DNA of 51,943 nt. Origin: Mesorhizobium sp. (GTDB taxonomy: Bacteria; Pseudomonadota; Alphaproteobacteria; Rhizobiales; Rhizobiaceae). The notes beneath the pieces were generated by a model that was not told the origin of the DNA, made no database searches, and saw nothing but the letters and a program-made list of their open reading frames with translations. Below, piece after piece: positions 24,822 to 32,377 of the stretch. The stretch spans positions 1 through 51,943 of the forward strand of contig SUGL01000042.1 of the NCBI GenBank assembly GCA_004963905.1. Direction: 5' to 3'. The position numbers were made by a program, and so were the translations under genes. Within the stretch, counting starts at the first letter, position 1. Every line of letters starts with the position of its first letter.

Positions 24822-25595
24822 ATGCCGCATCTGACGCTCGATAAGGTCACCGTCCACTATGACGGCCAGCCGGCGCCGGCTGTCGAACGGGTTTCGCTCG
24901 ACATCGGCAAAGGCGACTTCGTCGTGCTCGTCGGCCGTTCGGGCTGCGGCAAGACCTCGCTGCTAAACGTCGCCGCCGGGCTGGTGAAGCCAGCGCGCGG
25001 CCGGGCCACGATCGCCGGCCGAGCCATCACCGCGCCTGGACCCGACCGTGCCGTGGTCTTCCAGAACGATGCGCTGTTTCCCTGGCTGACGGCGCGGGAA
25101 AACGTCGCCTTCGCGCTTCGGCTGCGTGGCGTGAGTGCCGACAGCAGAGCGCGGCGCGCCGACGAATTGCTGTCGCTGGTCAAGCTCAACGGCGCCGGCG
25201 ACAAGCACATCTGGGAACTCTCCGGCGGCATGCGTCAGCGCGTCGGCCTGGCGCGCGCGCTGGCCGCGGAGCCGGAATTCCTGCTGCTCGACGAGCCGCT
25301 CGGCGCGCTCGACGCGCTGACGCGCGAACGCATGCAGACGACGCTGCTCGATCTCTGGTCGGCTGCCCGGGTCGGCGTGCTGATGGTCACGCACGGCATC
25401 GAGGAAGCGCTGGCGCTTGCCACCAGGATCGTCGTGCTGGCGCCGGGACCCGGCCATGTGGTGCACAGCTTCGAAACCCATTTCGGCCGGCGCTATGCCG
25501 CCGGCGAGCCGATTCGCGCGATCAAGGCGGATCCAGCCTTTGCCGCGGCCCGCTCGGAGCTGACCGACGCGATCTTCGAGGGAGAGGCGGCATGA
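24822..25595 (+). CDS. tauB: Taurine ABC transporter, ATP-binding protein TauB
   Basis: A 257-residue ATPase. Walker A GRSGCGKTS (38-46), Q-loop VVFQNDALFPWLTARENVAF, signature LSGGMRQRVGLARAL, Walker B LLLDEPLGALDALTRE, and the switch His in VTHGIEEAL. The FPWLT sequence after the Q-loop is characteristic of nitrate/sulfonate/taurine transporters. ATG 24822 follows GGAGG at about 10 bases; an in-frame TTG three codons earlier is too close to that site. The stop overlaps tauC in ATGA. Confidence 0.94.
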   Translation: MPHLTLDKVTVHYDGQPAPAVERVSLDIGKGDFVVLVGRSGCGKTSLLNVAAGLVKPARGRATIAGRAITAPGPDRAVVFQNDALFPWLTARENVAFALRLRGVSADSRARRADELLSLVKLNGAGDKHIWELSGGMRQRVGLARALAAEPEFLLLDEPLGALDALTRERMQTTLLDLWSAARVGVLMVTHGIEEALALATRIVVLAPGPGHVVHSFETHFGRRYAAGEPIRAIKADPAFAAARSELTDAIFEGEAA

Positions 25596-26452
25596 GCGTC
25601 GGCAGCTATACGGAGCGGCCTGGAGCAAAAGCCAGCGAGAATGACGGTCTGTCGGTGCCGTGGTCGCGGCCGCGTCGCGAGCGGACAGGCATTTCGGCAC
25701 GGCTGGTCAGCGCGATAACCATCCTCGTCCTGTTGGCCGCCTGGACGGTGTCGGCCCGGCTGCAACTGGTCTCGCCGGTCTTCCTGCCGTCGCCCGCCGC
25801 CGTCTGGGCAAAGTTCGTCGTCGTCGCCCGCGACGGTTTCGTCGACGCGACGCTGCTCCAGCACATCGCCGCCAGCCTCTGGCGCGTGTTCGCCGCGCTG
25901 ATCGCGGCGATCGTCGTCGGCATTCCCGTGGGGCTCGCCATCGGCATCAGCAGGGTCGGGCGCGGCGTGTTCGATCCGCTGCTCGAGTTCCTGCGGCCGA
26001 TCCCGCCGCTTGCCTACCTGCCGCTAATCGTCATCTGGTTCGGCATCGGCGAGCCGTCGAAAATCCTGGTGATCGCCATCGCCATGCTGGCGCCGGTGGC
26101 GCTGTCGACCGCCGCCGGCGTGCGCGGCGTGTCGCGCGAGCGCATCGACGCGGCGCGTTCGCTCGGCGCGACGCGGAGCCAGCTTGTCCGCCATGTCGTG
26201 CTGCCCAGCGCGCTGCCCTCGATCATCACCGGCCTGCGCATCGCGCTCGGCGCCGGCTGGTCGACGCTGGTGGCGGCCGAGCTGGTGGCGGCGACGCGCG
26301 GGCTGGGCTTCATGATCCAGTCGGCCGCGCAGTTCCTGGTCACCGACGTGGTGGTTATGGGCATCCTGGTGATCGCGACGATCGCCTTCGCGCTCGAATT
26401 CGTCATCCGCAGGATCGAGCGCGCACTTGTGCCCTGGGCGGGGCGGGAATGA
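25592..26452 (+). CDS. tauC: Taurine ABC transporter, permease TauC
   Basis: A 286-residue inner-membrane permease with about six hydrophobic segments, the first after a long polar N terminus (about residues 30-52). The coupling-helix EAA-type motif is seen in RIDAARSLGATRSQLVRHVV, and FLRPIPPLAYLPLIVIWFGI is the typical SsuC/TauC segment. The start overlaps tauB, so the two products are made together. Confidence 0.94.
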   Translation: MSVGSYTERPGAKASENDGLSVPWSRPRRERTGISARLVSAITILVLLAAWTVSARLQLVSPVFLPSPAAVWAKFVVVARDGFVDATLLQHIAASLWRVFAALIAAIVVGIPVGLAIGISRVGRGVFDPLLEFLRPIPPLAYLPLIVIWFGIGEPSKILVIAIAMLAPVALSTAAGVRGVSRERIDAARSLGATRSQLVRHVVLPSALPSIITGLRIALGAGWSTLVAAELVAATRGLGFMIQSAAQFLVTDVVVMGILVIATIAFALEFVIRRIERALVPWAGRE

Positions 26453-26473
26453 TCCGAGCCAAGGAGAATGACG

Positions 26474-26692
26474 ATGACCCATTCCACAGCGGTGCTTTTC
26501 GCCCATCTCGGCCGCTCGCTAGGGCACTGGCTTCTGCGTCTTCCCGACGAGGACAAGCCGTCGCGGGACGACAGGCAGTCATGGGAAGAGGGGCCCCGAT
26601 CGCCGGCGCCGGTCCAGCTCGACGCGGAGCGCGGCCGCCTGCCGCCACACGACGAGAGTTTCTACTGGGCCTGGCAATACTGGTCGCAGTGA
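26474..26692 (+). CDS. Small hypothetical protein within the tau operon
   Basis: A 72-residue frame between tauC and tauD. AAGGAG lies 7 bases before ATG 26474; a nearer ATG at 26468 is too close to that site. The N-terminal part (HSTAVLFAHLGRSLGHWLLR) may be an amphipathic helix, the middle is highly charged and proline-rich, and the C terminus ends in an aromatic cluster, SFYWAWQYWSQ. I do not recognise a family. Its position and spacing (21 bases after tauC, 50 before tauD) argue that it is a genuine operon member. Confidence 0.6.
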   Translation: MTHSTAVLFAHLGRSLGHWLLRLPDEDKPSRDDRQSWEEGPRSPAPVQLDAERGRLPPHDESFYWAWQYWSQ

Positions 26693-26742
26693 TCCGCGCT
26701 CATAAGCCTGTCCTTCCCCCCACCAGCAACGAGGAGATATCC

Positions 26743-27672
26743 ATGAGCAACCTAGCCGCCGTCGACCAGGTTATTGCGCCAACCGACGTCGTTCCGCTGA
26801 CCGCCCGCGTGGGCGTGGAAATCAGGGGCGTCCGCCTTGGCGGAAGCCTGTCGGACGCCACCATCGCGGCGATCAATCAGCTGCTTTTGAAGCACAAGGT
26901 CGTCTTCTTCCGTGGCCAGGAGCATCTCGACGATTCCGAGCACGAACTGTTCGCGCGGCGCCTGGGCGATCTCGTGCCGCATCCCACGCAAGGGCCGGTG
27001 TCGGGCACCGCCTCGATCCTCAATCTGGATTCCAGCCGCGGCGGCGGCCGCGCGGACCAATGGCACACGGACGTCACCTTCGTGGACGCCTATCCGAAAT
27101 TCTCCGTGCTTCGCGGCGTCGTCATTCCAGCGGCCGGCGGCGATACCATCTGGTCCAACACGCACGCCGCCTATGAAAGCCTGCCGGCGCCGCTCAAGCT
27201 GCTGGCCGACAATCTCTGGGCAATCCACAGCAATGCCTACGACTATGCCGCGGTGCGGCCTCGCGCCAGCGCCGAGGAAAGGAAGCATTTCGAGGAGGTC
27301 TTCACCTCGACCGTCTACGAGACCGAGCACCCCGTCGTGCGCGTGCATCCGGAAACCGGCGAGCGGTCGCTGCTGCTCGGCAATTTCGTCCAGCGCTTCG
27401 TCGGCCTGTCGAAGAGCGACTCCTCGAAACTCTACGAATTGTTCCAGAGCTATGTGACGACGCCCGAAAACACCGTGCGCTGGCGCTGGCAGGCCGGTGA
27501 CGTCGCGATCTGGGACAATCGGGCCACCCAGCATTACGCGGTGAACGACTATGGCGACCAGCACCGGATCGTGCGCCGCGCCACAGTCGACGGCGATGTG
27601 CCGGTGAGCGTCGACGGCCGCCGCAGCGTCACTCACATCAAGACGGCCAAGCCGGCGGCAAAGGCCGCCTGA
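26743..27672 (+). CDS. tauD: TauD/TfdA family 2-oxoglutarate-dependent dioxygenase
   Basis: A 309-residue non-heme Fe(II) dioxygenase. The metal triad is His108 and Asp110 in WHTDVTF with His264 in NRATQHYAVNDY; an arginine-rich HRIVRR follows for 2-oxoglutarate. TauD releases sulfite from taurine to give aminoacetaldehyde; related members act on alkyl sulfates or aryloxyacetates, so the exact substrate is open. GAGGAG precedes ATG 26743. Its placement downstream of tauABC supports a sulfonate. Confidence 0.92.
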   Translation: MSNLAAVDQVIAPTDVVPLTARVGVEIRGVRLGGSLSDATIAAINQLLLKHKVVFFRGQEHLDDSEHELFARRLGDLVPHPTQGPVSGTASILNLDSSRGGGRADQWHTDVTFVDAYPKFSVLRGVVIPAAGGDTIWSNTHAAYESLPAPLKLLADNLWAIHSNAYDYAAVRPRASAEERKHFEEVFTSTVYETEHPVVRVHPETGERSLLLGNFVQRFVGLSKSDSSKLYELFQSYVTTPENTVRWRWQAGDVAIWDNRATQHYAVNDYGDQHRIVRRATVDGDVPVSVDGRRSVTHIKTAKPAAKAA

Positions 27673-27689
27673 AGGCAGACGGAGCAGCA

Positions 27690-27838
27690 ACCCCTTCTCC
27701 CCTTGTGGGAGAAGGTGTCGCCGAAGGCGACGGATGAGGAGTGTTCCAGGGAATGCCGACGTCCCACTCCGCTGGAGCACCCCTCATCCGTCTCGGCGCT
27801 AAAGCGCCGATCCACCTTCTCCCACAAGGGGAGAAGGG
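27690..27838. repeat. Family-C palindromic repeat, copy 1
   Basis: CCCCTTCTCCCCTTGTGGGA ... GAAGG at the left is mirrored by CCTTCTCCCACAAGGGGAGA at the right. Inner arms are GACGGATGAGG and CCCTCATCCGTC. It lies between convergent tauD and the small membrane protein gene. Confidence 0.85.
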
Positions 27839-27859
27839 AGCGCCCGTCCCGTCGCGCCC

Positions 27860-28045
27860 TCAACCGCGCGGGCGGTTCGCCCAGCCGAGGCCGAGCAGGC
27901 CGACCAGCGCGGTCACGAGGCCGATATAGAGCCATTGTCTCTGGCCGGTCATGAAGCTGCCCTGGACCAGCCCGAGCCCCTGCAGCGACCACAGCACACC
28001 GATCGCCAGCACGAGCAGCGCCAGCAAATTCCCGATCAATCGCAT
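27860..28045 (-). CDS. Small two-span membrane protein, hypothetical
   Basis: A 61-residue protein with two predicted membrane helices: LIGNLLALLVLAIGVLWSLQ (3-22) and WLYIGLVTALVGLLGLGW (about 39-56), joined by a short GSFMTGQRQ loop. The frame is open 25 codons further upstream, but ATG 28045 has an AGGGGGAT site. Small proteins of this shape are common and uncharacterised in rhizobia. The 307-bp region from 28046 to 28352 contains no other gene; TATAAA at 28328 could be the -10 of the next gene. Confidence 0.6.
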   Translation of the reverse strand: MRLIGNLLALLVLAIGVLWSLQGLGLVQGSFMTGQRQWLYIGLVTALVGLLGLGWANRPRG

Positions 28046-28352
28046 CAAAGAGATCCCCCTGGAAAGTCGATCCTCCGCCGGAATGCACGCGCAATAAAGG
28101 AGCCCAAGGAAGCCAGGCAATCGCTTCCGCTTCTACTTGCGGATCGACGGCCGCTCCTACTCGAGACTTGCCGCAAACCGGCTCGGTCTTCACAAAGAAT
28201 ACGCCTGCGTGCTCCGGAAATTTCATGACAAACTGTTTCGCGGCGACTCCAAACGTGTGCCTTTGCCATGGAACCGCCAGATCAATGCCGCATTTCCCGC
28301 CTCATTCGGCACTTACGGCGGGTTGTCTATAAACGGAGCCCACCCCTAAAAG

Positions 28353-28715
28353 ATGAAGAAAACCAACCGCACCGCGCTTGTCGCGGTAACGATCGCGGCT
28401 GGCCTGATGGCTGGCGCGTCGAGCGCCTCCTCGGCGGCCGCGCAATGCGGACGCGCCTCCTGGTATGCGCTGCATTCGAGAACCGCTTCCGGTGAGCGCA
28501 TGAACCCCGCCGCACTGACCGCAGCGCACCGCAGCTTGCCGTTCGGCACCAGGCTCAGGGTCACCAACAAGAACAACGGCCGCAGCGTCGTCGTGCGCAT
28601 CAACGATCGCGGACCGTTCGTCAGGGGCCGCATGCTCGACCTTTCCCGCGGCGCCGCCAGCCAGCTCGGCTTCATCGGCTCTGGCCACACCGCTGTCTGC
28701 ATGGCTCGAGTTTAG
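28353..28715 (+). CDS. RlpA-like double-psi beta-barrel protein
   Basis: A 120-residue exported protein. Residues 1-30 are a signal peptide ending near SSAAAQ. The rest is a single DPBB domain with ASWYALHSRTASGERMNP and LPFGTRLRVTN, then VVVRINDRGPFVRGRMLDLS, carrying the conserved Asp and the GERM segment of RlpA septal-ring lytic transglycosylases. It lacks a SPOR domain and a clear lipobox, so it is a minimal periplasmic member. A hairpin terminator follows directly. Confidence 0.88.
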   Translation: MKKTNRTALVAVTIAAGLMAGASSASSAAAQCGRASWYALHSRTASGERMNPAALTAAHRSLPFGTRLRVTNKNNGRSVVVRINDRGPFVRGRMLDLSRGAASQLGFIGSGHTAVCMARV

Positions 28716-28724
28716 CTTGTCGAA

Positions 28725-28748
28725 GTGTCCGGCAAGAGGGCCGGACAC
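28725..28748 (+). terminator. Probable terminator after the RlpA-like gene
   Basis: GTGTCCGGC (28725-28733) and GCCGGACAC (28740-28748) form a perfect 9-bp stem with a 6-base loop. Only a short ATTTCCTT follows, so termination may be partial. Confidence 0.6.
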
Positions 28749-28844
28749 ATTTCCTTCGCACTCCCGCACCGCACAGTGAGCCGGCTCCGCCGCTGGGGGC
28801 CGGTTTTCAACAGCTTGGACGAAAGCAGCATTCGTCACTCCAAT

Positions 28845-28872
28845 TGACGTATTGCATCGCAACAATATGTTG
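28845..28872 (+). promoter_or_regulatory. Probable phaZ promoter with an internal TTGC-N3-GCAA palindrome
   Basis: TTGACG (28845-28850), a 16-base spacer and TATGTT (28867-28872). The spacer holds the 11-bp palindrome TTGCATCGCAA (28853-28863), of the TGC-N3-GCA type reported for PhaR-like PHB regulators. Confidence 0.5.
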
Positions 28873-28949
28873 TTAACCTCGCTGCGAGACATTCAAGGCT
28901 CGGCGCTGCTCGTCGGCCCTTTGGTCGTCAGGCAGCAGCGGGGTTCCCG

Positions 28950-30227
28950 ATGTTCTACCAGCTCTACGAAATGAACCATGCGGCGCTGCAGCCCGCCCGC
29001 CTCTACGCCGACGCGGTGCGGCTTTTCTATTCCAACCCGCTCAATCCCGTCTCGCACACGCCGCTCGGCCGTTCGGTCGCGGCAGCCGCCGAACTTTTCG
29101 AGCGCACCACGCGCCGCTACGGCAAGCCGCAATTCGGCCTGACCGAGACGGTGATCGACTGGAAGACCGTCGACGTCACCGAAAAGACCGTCTGGTCGAA
29201 GCCTTTCTGCAACCTCACCCGCTTCGAGCGATCGCTTCCGGCGGGCCGCAAGCCGGACCCGAAGCTTCTGATCGTGGCGCCGATGTCCGGCCACTATGCG
29301 ACGCTGCTGCGCGGCACGGTCGAGGCGATGCTGCCTCACGCCGACGTGCACATCACCGACTGGGTCGATGCCCGCATGGTGCCGCTGTCGCAGGGCAGCT
29401 TCGATCTCGACGACTATATCGACTACATCATCGACATGTTCCACGCGCTCGGCCCGGACACGCATGTCATGGGTGTCTGCCAACCCTCGGTTCCGGTGCT
29501 GGCGGCGGTGGCGCTGATGGAAAAGCGCGGCGACCCCTTCGTGCCGTCGACCATGACGCTGATGGGCGGCCCGATCGACACCCGCCGCAACCCGACCGCG
29601 GTCAATCTGCTGGCTGAAGAAAAGGGCATCGGCTGGTTTCGCGACAACGTCATCATGCAGGCGCCCTGGCCGGTGCCGGGCTTCGGCCGCGAGGTCTATC
29701 CCGGCTTCCTGCAGCTTTCGGGCTTCATGAGCATGAATCTCGACCGCCATATCATCGCCCACAAGGACTTCTTCATGCACCTTGTGAAGAACGATGGCGA
29801 CAACGCCGAGAAGCACCGCGACTTCTATGACGAATATCTGGCGGTGATGGATCTGACGGCGGAGTTCTACCTGCAGACCGTCGACACGGTGTTCGTGCGC
29901 CACGCCTTGCCGAAGGGCGAAATGACCCATCGTGGCGAGGCCGTCGATCCGAGCCTCATCCGCAACGTCGCCCTGTTCACCGTCGAGGGTGAGAACGACG
30001 ATATTTCCGGCCTCGGCCAGACCCAGGCCGCGCACGACCTTTGCGCGAACATCCCGGCCGACAGGCAAGCCCACTACATGCAGCCGGCCGTCGGCCATTA
30101 TGGCGTCTTCAACGGCTCGCGCTTCCGGTCCGAGATCGTGCCGCGCATCGTCGACTTCATCGCCAGCTATGGCCGCCAGACCCGGGTGGCGGCGAAGCCG
30201 AAGCTGGTCCGCTCCGCCAAGAGCTGA
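28950..30227 (+). CDS. phaZ: Intracellular polyhydroxyalkanoate depolymerase
   Basis: A 425-residue cytosolic PHB depolymerase releasing 3-hydroxybutyrate from storage granules. The nucleophile is Cys177 in HVMGVCQPSVPV, the cysteine form of the lipase-like box typical of the PhaZ1 family. MFYQLYEMNHAALQPARLYA at the N terminus and LFTVEGENDDISGLGQT, then HYMQPAVGHYGVFNGSRF (acid and His regions) complete the alpha/beta hydrolase signature. It is a single-gene unit bounded upstream by a terminator and downstream by a family-B repeat. Confidence 0.93.
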   Translation: MFYQLYEMNHAALQPARLYADAVRLFYSNPLNPVSHTPLGRSVAAAAELFERTTRRYGKPQFGLTETVIDWKTVDVTEKTVWSKPFCNLTRFERSLPAGRKPDPKLLIVAPMSGHYATLLRGTVEAMLPHADVHITDWVDARMVPLSQGSFDLDDYIDYIIDMFHALGPDTHVMGVCQPSVPVLAAVALMEKRGDPFVPSTMTLMGGPIDTRRNPTAVNLLAEEKGIGWFRDNVIMQAPWPVPGFGREVYPGFLQLSGFMSMNLDRHIIAHKDFFMHLVKNDGDNAEKHRDFYDEYLAVMDLTAEFYLQTVDTVFVRHALPKGEMTHRGEAVDPSLIRNVALFTVEGENDDISGLGQTQAAHDLCANIPADRQAHYMQPAVGHYGVFNGSRFRSEIVPRIVDFIASYGRQTRVAAKPKLVRSAKS

Positions 30228-30317
30228 GCAAGACACCGAAACGCTTGCCCCGCAAGGGGCCGTGTTTGCGTTGGCGCGTCGGATGTGCCTTGGAGATTGG
30301 CCGGAACGCCCATCTCC

Positions 30318-30498
30318 TCGTCATCCTTGGGCGTAGCGACGCGAAGCGGAGCGAAGACCCAAGGATCCATTCCGTTACAAATGAGCGGTGCAGCGGCGCA
30401 GAATTCTGCTCCGCCGCACCCTTCGATCAACGTAACGGAATGGATCCCAGGGTCTCCGCGACGGAGCTTACGCTCCTGCTTCGCCCTGGGATGACGAG
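30318..30498. repeat. Family-B palindromic repeat, copy 2
   Basis: The ends are CGTCATCCTTGGGCG and CGCCCTGGGATGACG. Inner arms are GGATCCATTCCGTTAC and GTAACGGAATGGATCC. GCAGAATTCTGC forms a perfect central palindrome. It fills the centre of the 489-bp gap between phaZ and the BTLCP gene. Confidence 0.85.
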
Positions 30499-30651
30499 AT
30501 TGGGAGGCTTCAGCCAATCCCCCAGCGCTTGCGCTGGTTTGCGGAAGCGAAGGACGGGGTGGCTTCTGTCGTCGATAAGCGCCCTGTTGCCAAATGGCCG
30601 CTGTCAGGATCGCGCGGGTAACCATGCCGTCAAACTAGCCGTTGTCTCTAA

Positions 30652-30689
30652 TTGACACGGACTGTAAATCGCCTTTAACGTTTCGTTAA
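30652..30689 (+). promoter_or_regulatory. Putative promoter with CtrA-type box upstream of the BTLCP gene
   Basis: TTGACA at 30652-30657 is followed after 17 bases by TTAACG. The -10 overlaps TTAA-CGTTTCG-TTAA (30675-30689), which fits the TTAA-N7-TTAA consensus for the cell-cycle regulator CtrA exactly. The gene start is 28 bases downstream. Confidence 0.5.
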
Positions 30690-30716
30690 TAAAAGAACAG
30701 GGCGGACCGGGGGACA

Positions 30717-31334
30717 ATGACTTCCTCACCGATGACGCGGATGCTGCGCTTGTGCGCAGTCGCAGGGTTGGCGATCTCGGCCCATTGGGCGGTGCCGGCA
30801 TGGGCGGCGGGCGCCATGGTCACCGGCGGTCTGACCTCGCAGCCGATCGGCCACTACGATTTCTGCAAGGCGCATCCGAGTGAATGCAACATCCGCCCGG
30901 CCAATCTCGCGCCGGCCACGATGACCGACGGCCTGTGGCGCAGGCTGATCAGCGTGACCGCCAAGGTCAACGCCGCCGTCAAGCCGATGAGCGATCTCGA
31001 CAATTACGGCAAGGACGAGGTCTGGACCTATCCGGACAACGGCTTCGGCGACTGCGAGGACTATGTGCTGGAGAAGCGGCGCGAGCTCTATCGCATGGGC
31101 ATGTCGCTCGCCGATCTCTTGATCACCGTCGTGCGCAAGCCCGACGGCGAAGGCCATTCCGTGCTGACGGTGCGCACCGACAAGGGTGACTACATCCTCG
31201 ACAATCTGACCGACAAGGTCAAAGCCTGGGACGCGACCGGCTACCGCTATCTCAAGCGGCAGGCGATCGACAACACCGGCCGCTGGGTCTCGATCCGCGA
31301 CGGCCAGCCGGTGCTTGTGGGATCGGTGCAGTAG
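30717..31334 (+). CDS. Transglutaminase-like cysteine peptidase (BTLCP family)
   Basis: A 205-residue protein with a signal peptide ending near AWAAG (about residue 30). The catalytic triad is visible as Cys113 in FGDCEDYVLEKRRE, His147 in GEGHSVL and Asp162 in YILDNL. This is the bacterial transglutaminase-like cysteine proteinase (DUF920) family, often abundant in rhizobia and associated with the envelope or secretion. The target is unknown. ATG 30717 follows GGGGGACA; a second ATG five codons later is possible. Confidence 0.88.
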   Translation: MTSSPMTRMLRLCAVAGLAISAHWAVPAWAAGAMVTGGLTSQPIGHYDFCKAHPSECNIRPANLAPATMTDGLWRRLISVTAKVNAAVKPMSDLDNYGKDEVWTYPDNGFGDCEDYVLEKRRELYRMGMSLADLLITVVRKPDGEGHSVLTVRTDKGDYILDNLTDKVKAWDATGYRYLKRQAIDNTGRWVSIRDGQPVLVGSVQ

Positions 31335-31360
31335 GCAGAGCTAGGGGCGCCGCCTCGGTT

Positions 31361-31419
31361 TCGTCATCCTATGGTCTGCGCTGCGTCGCTTCGCTCCCGC
31401 TCCGCCCGTGGATGACGAA
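31361..31419. repeat. Family-B repeat, short form (copy 3)
   Basis: Only the outer ends remain: TCGTCATCCTATGGTCTGCG directly abuts CGTCGCTTCGCTCCCGCTCC and GGATGACGA. The inner GGATCCATGCC arms and the variable centre are missing. Confidence 0.75.
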
Positions 31420-31464
31420 ATTCAGGCGCTTCGGCTAAACCCCACCCTTTGTCATCCGGGCAAA

Positions 31465-31827
31465 TTATCTCCTCAGCGCGGCCCGGACCGACGCTGTGAT
31501 CTTCCGCAGCTCCGCCTCGTCCAGCTTCTCGATGCTCTCGGCCAGGAGATTGGCCAGCTCGGTCGCGGCGGGCGACAGGCCGGAGGTATCGATCCTGACC
31601 CTGGGATGCGAGGTCTCGGCGAGGCGGGCGAGATCCTCCGCGTCGTCCCAGATGATGTTGAAATAGCCGATGATCTTCTGGATCAGCGTCCAGGTCGGCG
31701 CGCCGCGCCGGCCATGCTCCAGCGCCGACAGATAGGCGGCGCTGACGCCGATGGCTTGAGCCATCGCCTTCTGGCTGACGCCGCGCTCGGCGCGCAATGC
31801 CCTCAGCTTCTCGCCGAACGGGGTCAC
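31465..31827 (-). CDS. XRE-family helix-turn-helix transcriptional regulator
   Basis: A 120-residue protein. The N-terminal HTH_3 domain (residues 4-62) reads FGEKLRALRAERGVSQKAMA, then IGVSAAYLSALEHGRRG, with a regular recognition helix. A helical C-terminal tail of about 40 residues (ELANLLAESIEKLDEAEL) may serve dimerisation. GTG 31827 is taken as start, with GAGG 9 bases before; upstream frame extension would overlap the Smr gene entirely. It is the last gene of an mltA-Smr-XRE unit, 25 bases after the Smr stop. Its target is unknown. Confidence 0.82.
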   Translation of the reverse strand: MTPFGEKLRALRAERGVSQKAMAQAIGVSAAYLSALEHGRRGAPTWTLIQKIIGYFNIIWDDAEDLARLAETSHPRVRIDTSGLSPAATELANLLAESIEKLDEAELRKITASVRAALRR

Positions 31828-31852
31828 TGTCGCGTCCTCAAGGCCGGCATCC

Positions 31853-32377
31853 TCATGACCGCGTCCGCCGCAAGCGGATATAGAGCGCGCCCGAGCCGCC
31901 GTGATTGCGGGCGGCATGATCGTGACTCGAAACAAGGTGCCGGAAGGCCGGTGTCGACAACCAGTGCGGCACCGAGCGCCGCAAGATCCCGTCGCCGCCC
32001 GAGGACGAGCCCTTGCCGGTGATGACCAGCACGTAGCGGATGCCGCCGGCATGCGCGCGGTGCAGGAAGCCGAGCAGCAGCGAATAGGCCTCGTCCTGCG
32101 TCATGCCATGCAGATCGACGCGGCCTTCGATCGGCAGCCGGCCTTTTTTCAGCTTGTCTCGCGTCTGGTCGTCCAGCACATGCGAGACGTACTGCGGCTT
32201 CGGCTTCGCGGCAACGACTGGTGCGCCGTTGGCCGGCCCAGGCGCCGGCGCCGGCTTCGACTCGACGATATCGGGAATCTCGATCGCGACCTTGCCTTTC
32301 AGCGGCCGCGTCGTCCGCGCCACCAGGTTCCAAAGGATACGATCGTCCTCGCTGAGCCTGTCGTCGCGGCGGGTCAC
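31853..32377 (-). CDS. Smr/MutS2-C domain protein
   Basis: A 174-residue protein with a low-complexity linker (PAPAPGPANGAP) and a C-terminal Smr domain: GRVDLHGMTQDEAYSLL, VLVITGKGSSSGGDG, and GGSGALYIRLRR at the end. Smr domains nick or bind branched nucleic acids; the DLHG and TGKG motifs are intact. The free-standing Smr protein's role is unclear. GTG 32377 overlaps the mltA stop (GTGA) and has AGGAGGGG before it. Confidence 0.88.
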   Translation of the reverse strand: MTRRDDRLSEDDRILWNLVARTTRPLKGKVAIEIPDIVESKPAPAPGPANGAPVVAAKPKPQYVSHVLDDQTRDKLKKGRLPIEGRVDLHGMTQDEAYSLLLGFLHRAHAGGIRYVLVITGKGSSSGGDGILRRSVPHWLSTPAFRHLVSSHDHAARNHGGSGALYIRLRRTRS

